From Apostichopus japonicus (taxonomy: Eukaryota; Echinodermata; Holothuroidea; Aspidochirotida; Stichopodidae), in assembly GCF_037975245.1 (NCBI RefSeq), contig NC_092582.1, positions 23,527,577-23,591,576 of the forward strand: a DNA stretch of 64,000 nt, in the 5' to 3' direction. The notes under the pieces were generated by a model. It worked only from the letters and a program-made list of their open reading frames with translations. It did no database searches and was not told the DNA's origin. The translations under genes and the position numbers were made by a program. Shown here piece by piece: positions 59,484 to 64,000 of this stretch. Within the stretch, counting starts at the first letter, position 1; every line of letters begins with the position of its first letter.

Positions 59484-60579
59484 GTAAGTGTATAGGCCTA
59501 GTTGTCCTTCTAACATTAGAAACGAAGGCATTGAACAGTGGTTAACTATTAAATATTACAGTTGCATTTGAAGAGCACCTTCAATCAATAAAAGATATTA
59601 TTTAACCTAATATAACATTTGTAATTTCATTTTTTAGCATATACTTCACTCAATTAAAATATCATTATTGAATATAAAATATCTTTCATGGAACTCATAT
59701 CTTATAGGAATATATGGTGGGTTAACTTGAATAATCCCATTAAAGGTCCATATTGCGTTTATCTTGCATTTTAAGCATTCCATTGTCACTTACATTCATT
59801 TACATATAACCAACTATCGACTGATGAGAGAGGTTACTGTGATAGACTTTTTACTCAGTGAACCCTTTTGAACGAGTAATTAACCCTTTCTTAACAAAAT
59901 GACAATTTGCTGGCCCAAACAATTATGCGTGCATACCACATCTTTCTATTATATAGTTTAAATCAAATAATCTCTATCACGTGACGTCAGACAATAAAAA
60001 AAACGCATTTTTTTTGCTTATTTTATGAGTACATTTATATGTACTAGGCCTATACACTACTATATTTATTGCTCGTAACGATAACTGACAATGAAAACCT
60101 CCAAAACAGACGAAAGATAAGCTCTTAATAGACGTTTACAAATATTAAATACACATATTGAATTATAAGCTTTCGTTAACCTAGCCTAACGCGGGAAAAT
60201 CACAGGTATGTTATTTGCATCCTGGACAAACTATTTGTTTATTACTAACGCGTATCGTTAGTTGGTGTATTAGACCTCCGTGAAACGAATCAATCATGAC
60301 AAATGCAAGGCGTACAAATACAATAAATGATATATACTATAGACTCCCTCTATATTCATAAGGCATTGTTCAAGTTCAATTTCACATGTTGTTAAAATTG
60401 ACCAATACGTGTCCATGTGGGTATTTTTGTCATGTCCGATTCGTACTTGACAACACGTTATACCATCGTCAGTCATTGCCGACTTAGAGTTTCACTATTC
60501 CGTAATCTAATGATTGTTTAAGTCATGATTTCTAAGTTTATATTGTAAATTTTGTACAGTATACATTTATATAAATATA

Positions 60580-60613
60580 TTTCTATATATATATCTATAT
60601 ATATATATCTATA

Positions 60614-60696
<83 letters not shown>
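60580..60696. repeat. (TA)n microsatellite
   Basis: About 100 bp of alternating TA with a few C interruptions on the left. It adjoins a SINE fragment. Confidence 0.95.
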
Positions 60697-61780
<1,084 letters not shown>

Positions 61781-61989
61781 TACACACATATGTATGTACA
61801 GTGTGTACAGTACATACACTGTACTGAGTGTATATGTACGGAGTGCCATGAGTGCCAGAAGACTATGTTTAAACTAATATATAATATACACACTGTACAT
61901 ATACAATTGGTTGAATTAGAAGACTTTACTATAGAATTAATTTCAACCAGTACATAGATGTATGTACAGTACAAAACTGTACTGGGTGT

Positions 61990-62157
<168 letters not shown>

Positions 62158-62330
62158 CCTATTGGTAAGATTCGAGACGTTTTTCGGCAAAATATGTTTG
62201 GTACATGTTTGGAGTAGCGTAATGATCACAATTAATGGTATACATGCTTCCCTTTGGGTGATACGTAAACGCAATGTGCTCCTTTAAATCAATATCTTAT
62301 TCTGATCTATATGTTTCACTTCATACACAG

Positions 62331-62462
62331 GAGCGTTTCTGATTCCCTATTTAATTATGCTGACATTTACTGGATTACCAATGATGTTGTTGGAGATGTC
62401 ATTTGGTCAGTATGCCAGTCAAGGTGTCGTTACGGTCTGGAAAGCAGTCCCTTTATTTAAAG
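62331..62462 (+). CDS. SLC6-family transporter, exon 2 (TM2)
   Basis: The exon completes the split glycine and encodes residues 45-88 plus one base: GAFLIPYLIMLTFTGLP then MMLLEMSFGQYASQGVV and VWKAVPLFKG. This is the family's second helix and the conserved LE-S-GQ loop that follows. Acceptor TTCATACACAG and donor AAAG-GTGAGG are consensus; phase 1 at both ends keeps the frame with its neighbours. Length and spacing match a typical SLC6 exon. Confidence 0.93.
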
Positions 62463-62785
62463 GTGAGGCTATACGCGATTCGATAAGTTGGGTAACTGTG
62501 GTTAGGGGAAGGGATACTAGGAGGGGGAGGCATAATATGGAACTCTAAATGCAGAATAGAATAGAATAGTGTACACTTGGTATTGCGCCGGTATCCGTTT
62601 GAAGACGCTCATGGCTCAGTGCCTATAACCAACCGCCTATTATCATTCCATAACCGTGCTCAAGTTACTGTGGACTATACACGATGAGCTGAAACAGAGG
62701 GCGCTAAATCGTATTTACAGATCAGAAACACTAGAAGTACTTAGTTTTGTCTTGATTTGTTCCTTTTCTCATTTCTTTCATGTAG
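62463..62785 (+). other. SLC6 intron 2
   Basis: 323 bp from GTGAGG to TTTCTTTCATGTAG. It includes GCTCAT-GGCTCAGTGC near 62,608 with no clear gene. The 63-codon frame that reads through from exon 2 is intron sequence. Confidence 0.85.
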
Positions 62786-63134
62786 GTGTCGGTTACGGAA
62801 TGTTGCTTGCGACCGCTATTGGTAATACGTCATTTATGCTCGTGACTGCCTATATTCTGCATTATCTGTTCTCGTCCATGAGAAGAACACTTCCATGGGT
62901 GGGTTGTGATAACGAATGGAACACAGACTTTTGTAGCACACGATTTCAAGACTGCATTGTCCAGACCGGTATGATCGTTGCAGGGAATGGTAGCTGCGTC
63001 GTGATAGAGAACGTACCATCATCCGATCTGGTAGTTTATGGAATCGACCAAGATTCATCAGGGAACTATGATTATTCTCAATATATGGACCCACTAGCTG
63101 GCAAAAGAGTTAGACCTTCTGAGGAATACTGGAA
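62786..63134 (+). CDS. SLC6-family transporter, exon 3 (TM3 and extracellular loop 2)
   Basis: Encodes residues 89-204 plus two bases. It begins GVGYGMLLATAIGNTSF, helix 3, followed by ILHYLFSSM and extracellular loop 2 with LPWVGCDNEWNTDFC, whose two cysteines (8 residues apart) match the family disulfide. An N-glycosylation site (NGS) lies in the loop. It ends RPSEEYW before donor AA-GTAAGA at 63,135 (phase 2), the usual lead into helix 4. The YYN triplet common in helix 3 is replaced by SFM (residues 104-106). Helices 4-12 lie beyond the window. Family assignment is secure; the substrate is not. Confidence 0.93.
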
Positions 63135-63768
63135 GTAAGAATTTAAACATGAAGATATTGTAAACTTACAGTGGTTGGTTGTAAACATGAGACAACTTAT
63201 AGAGTTGAAGCATAATTCACTAATTCCGGCAATTTTATGAAACCTGTAGATTATTGCGCTACTCAATGTGACTTTTGCAATGGACCAATTGTGTTTCCCC
63301 ATTCGATTGTTTGAATTTACTCTGTTTATACTTTATTATAGTCATGTGCAAGCTCCTACGTTTATCATTAATCGATGTTTCATAGTGTAAATAGTCACGA
63401 ATATTGAAGTGCAAGTTAAATATGTCATTAATATCTACATATTTAACGCTTCTTCAAAATTCCAATTACGAGGTAAATTTTGCCTATACTTTCTCTCTTG
63501 CAGGAATCCATTTAGCAATCATTAGTGACCGTCACGATAGGTTAGAAGATTCATCCAACTTTGGACGACAATTCATATCTCTGATTCTCAAATTAATTAC
63601 TCAAATCTTACATGCCATAACTGCTAATTGAGAGCCGGGTCCGTTGTGAAATAACGTTATTTCTTTTGGTTGATATGATAATGAAAAATATGGCAAGTTA
63701 TGTTTATGTTTCGTGTACAAAGGAAACGAAAAAAAAATGCCAGTAGCTGTGCCAGTCTGTCTGTATTC
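63135..63768 (+). other. SLC6 intron 3 (start)
   Basis: Starts GTAAGA. A strong acceptor-like site (CTTTCTCTCTTGCAG at about 63,489-63,503) is followed by sequence that hits a stop after six codons in the required phase and does not match helix 4. I regard it as a decoy. Confidence 0.7.
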
Positions 63769-64000
63769 TGTTATTTGGTGAGGTATTGTTTATTCTGTTA
63801 TTTGGTGAGGTATCGTTTATTCTGTTATTTGGTGAGGTATCTTTTATTCTGTTATTTGGTGAGGTATTGTTTGTTCTGTTATTTGGTGAGGTATCGTTTA
63901 TTATGTGATTTGGTGAGGTATTGTTTATTCTGTTATTTGGTGAGGTATTGTTTATTCTGTTACTTGGTGAGGTATTGTTTGTTCTGTTATTTGGTGAGGT
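63769..64000. repeat. 27-bp tandem repeat running off the window
   Basis: About 8-9 copies of TCTGTTATTTGGTGAGGTAT with TGTTTAT (27 bp), near-identical, continuing past the right edge. It lies in the SLC6 intron. Confidence 0.93.

Noticed and set aside
63489-63631. Fourth SLC6 exon after a strong acceptor-like site
   Set aside because: In the phase required by exon 3 it stops after six codons, and its translation does not resemble helix 4.

Overview
This window is eukaryotic genomic DNA, AT-rich and almost free of genes. The only convincing gene is the 5' part of a sodium/chloride-dependent SLC6-family transporter at the right edge (about 59,341-63,134, + strand). It has three exons with consensus splice sites, and at least one 2.8-kb intron filled with repeats. 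Spliceosomal introns, non-LTR retrotransposon relics, tRNA- and snRNA-derived SINE-like elements, many hAT-type non-autonomous transposons and long satellites point to an animal. The mix of GGCCTA-rich DNA, poly-G hAT elements of the GGCGTAGCC type and (TA)n blocks fits a marine invertebrate deuterostome, possibly an echinoderm. That placement is an inference I cannot test here.

Layout. 1-1,500: nothing recognised. 1,501-5,612: two satellites (a 261-bp higher-order repeat, then a 49-bp repeat), the second split by a 667-bp hAT element with a perfect 8-bp target duplication. 6,211-9,173: a 3-kb element with 15-bp terminal inverted repeats and clustered copies of GTGACGGACGTAC. 12,571-14,690: about 33 copies of a 56-bp repeat that is the 5' (A-box) part of a tRNA-derived SINE, ending in one complete SINE. 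15,517-16,549 and 23,154-24,483: two foldback-like elements with arms built of short tandem repeats. 27,131-27,267 and 32,182-32,277: two small retroelements sharing the same 3' tail; the second has a U2 snRNA head and a perfect 13-bp target duplication. 28,748-55,454: six further hAT-type elements, one nested in another, most with 8-bp target duplications. 29,862-29,952 and 35,305-35,407: two related copies of a hammerhead-ribozyme-like motif. 40,556-50,215: five more tandem repeat blocks (36, 295, about 50, 206 and 66 bp). 51,760-53,510: a decayed LINE (endonuclease and reverse transcriptase) on the minus strand. 56,131-56,545: an array of imperfect hairpins. 58,524-64,000: a 45-bp minisatellite, then the SLC6 gene.

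The genes do not form a pathway. The window is an archive of transposon and satellite activity beside one transporter gene. Its strongest signals are the U2-headed retroelement, the SINE-derived satellite, the well-marked hAT elements and the hairpin arrays. All boundaries were read by eye, so expect errors of a few bases where I say 'about'.
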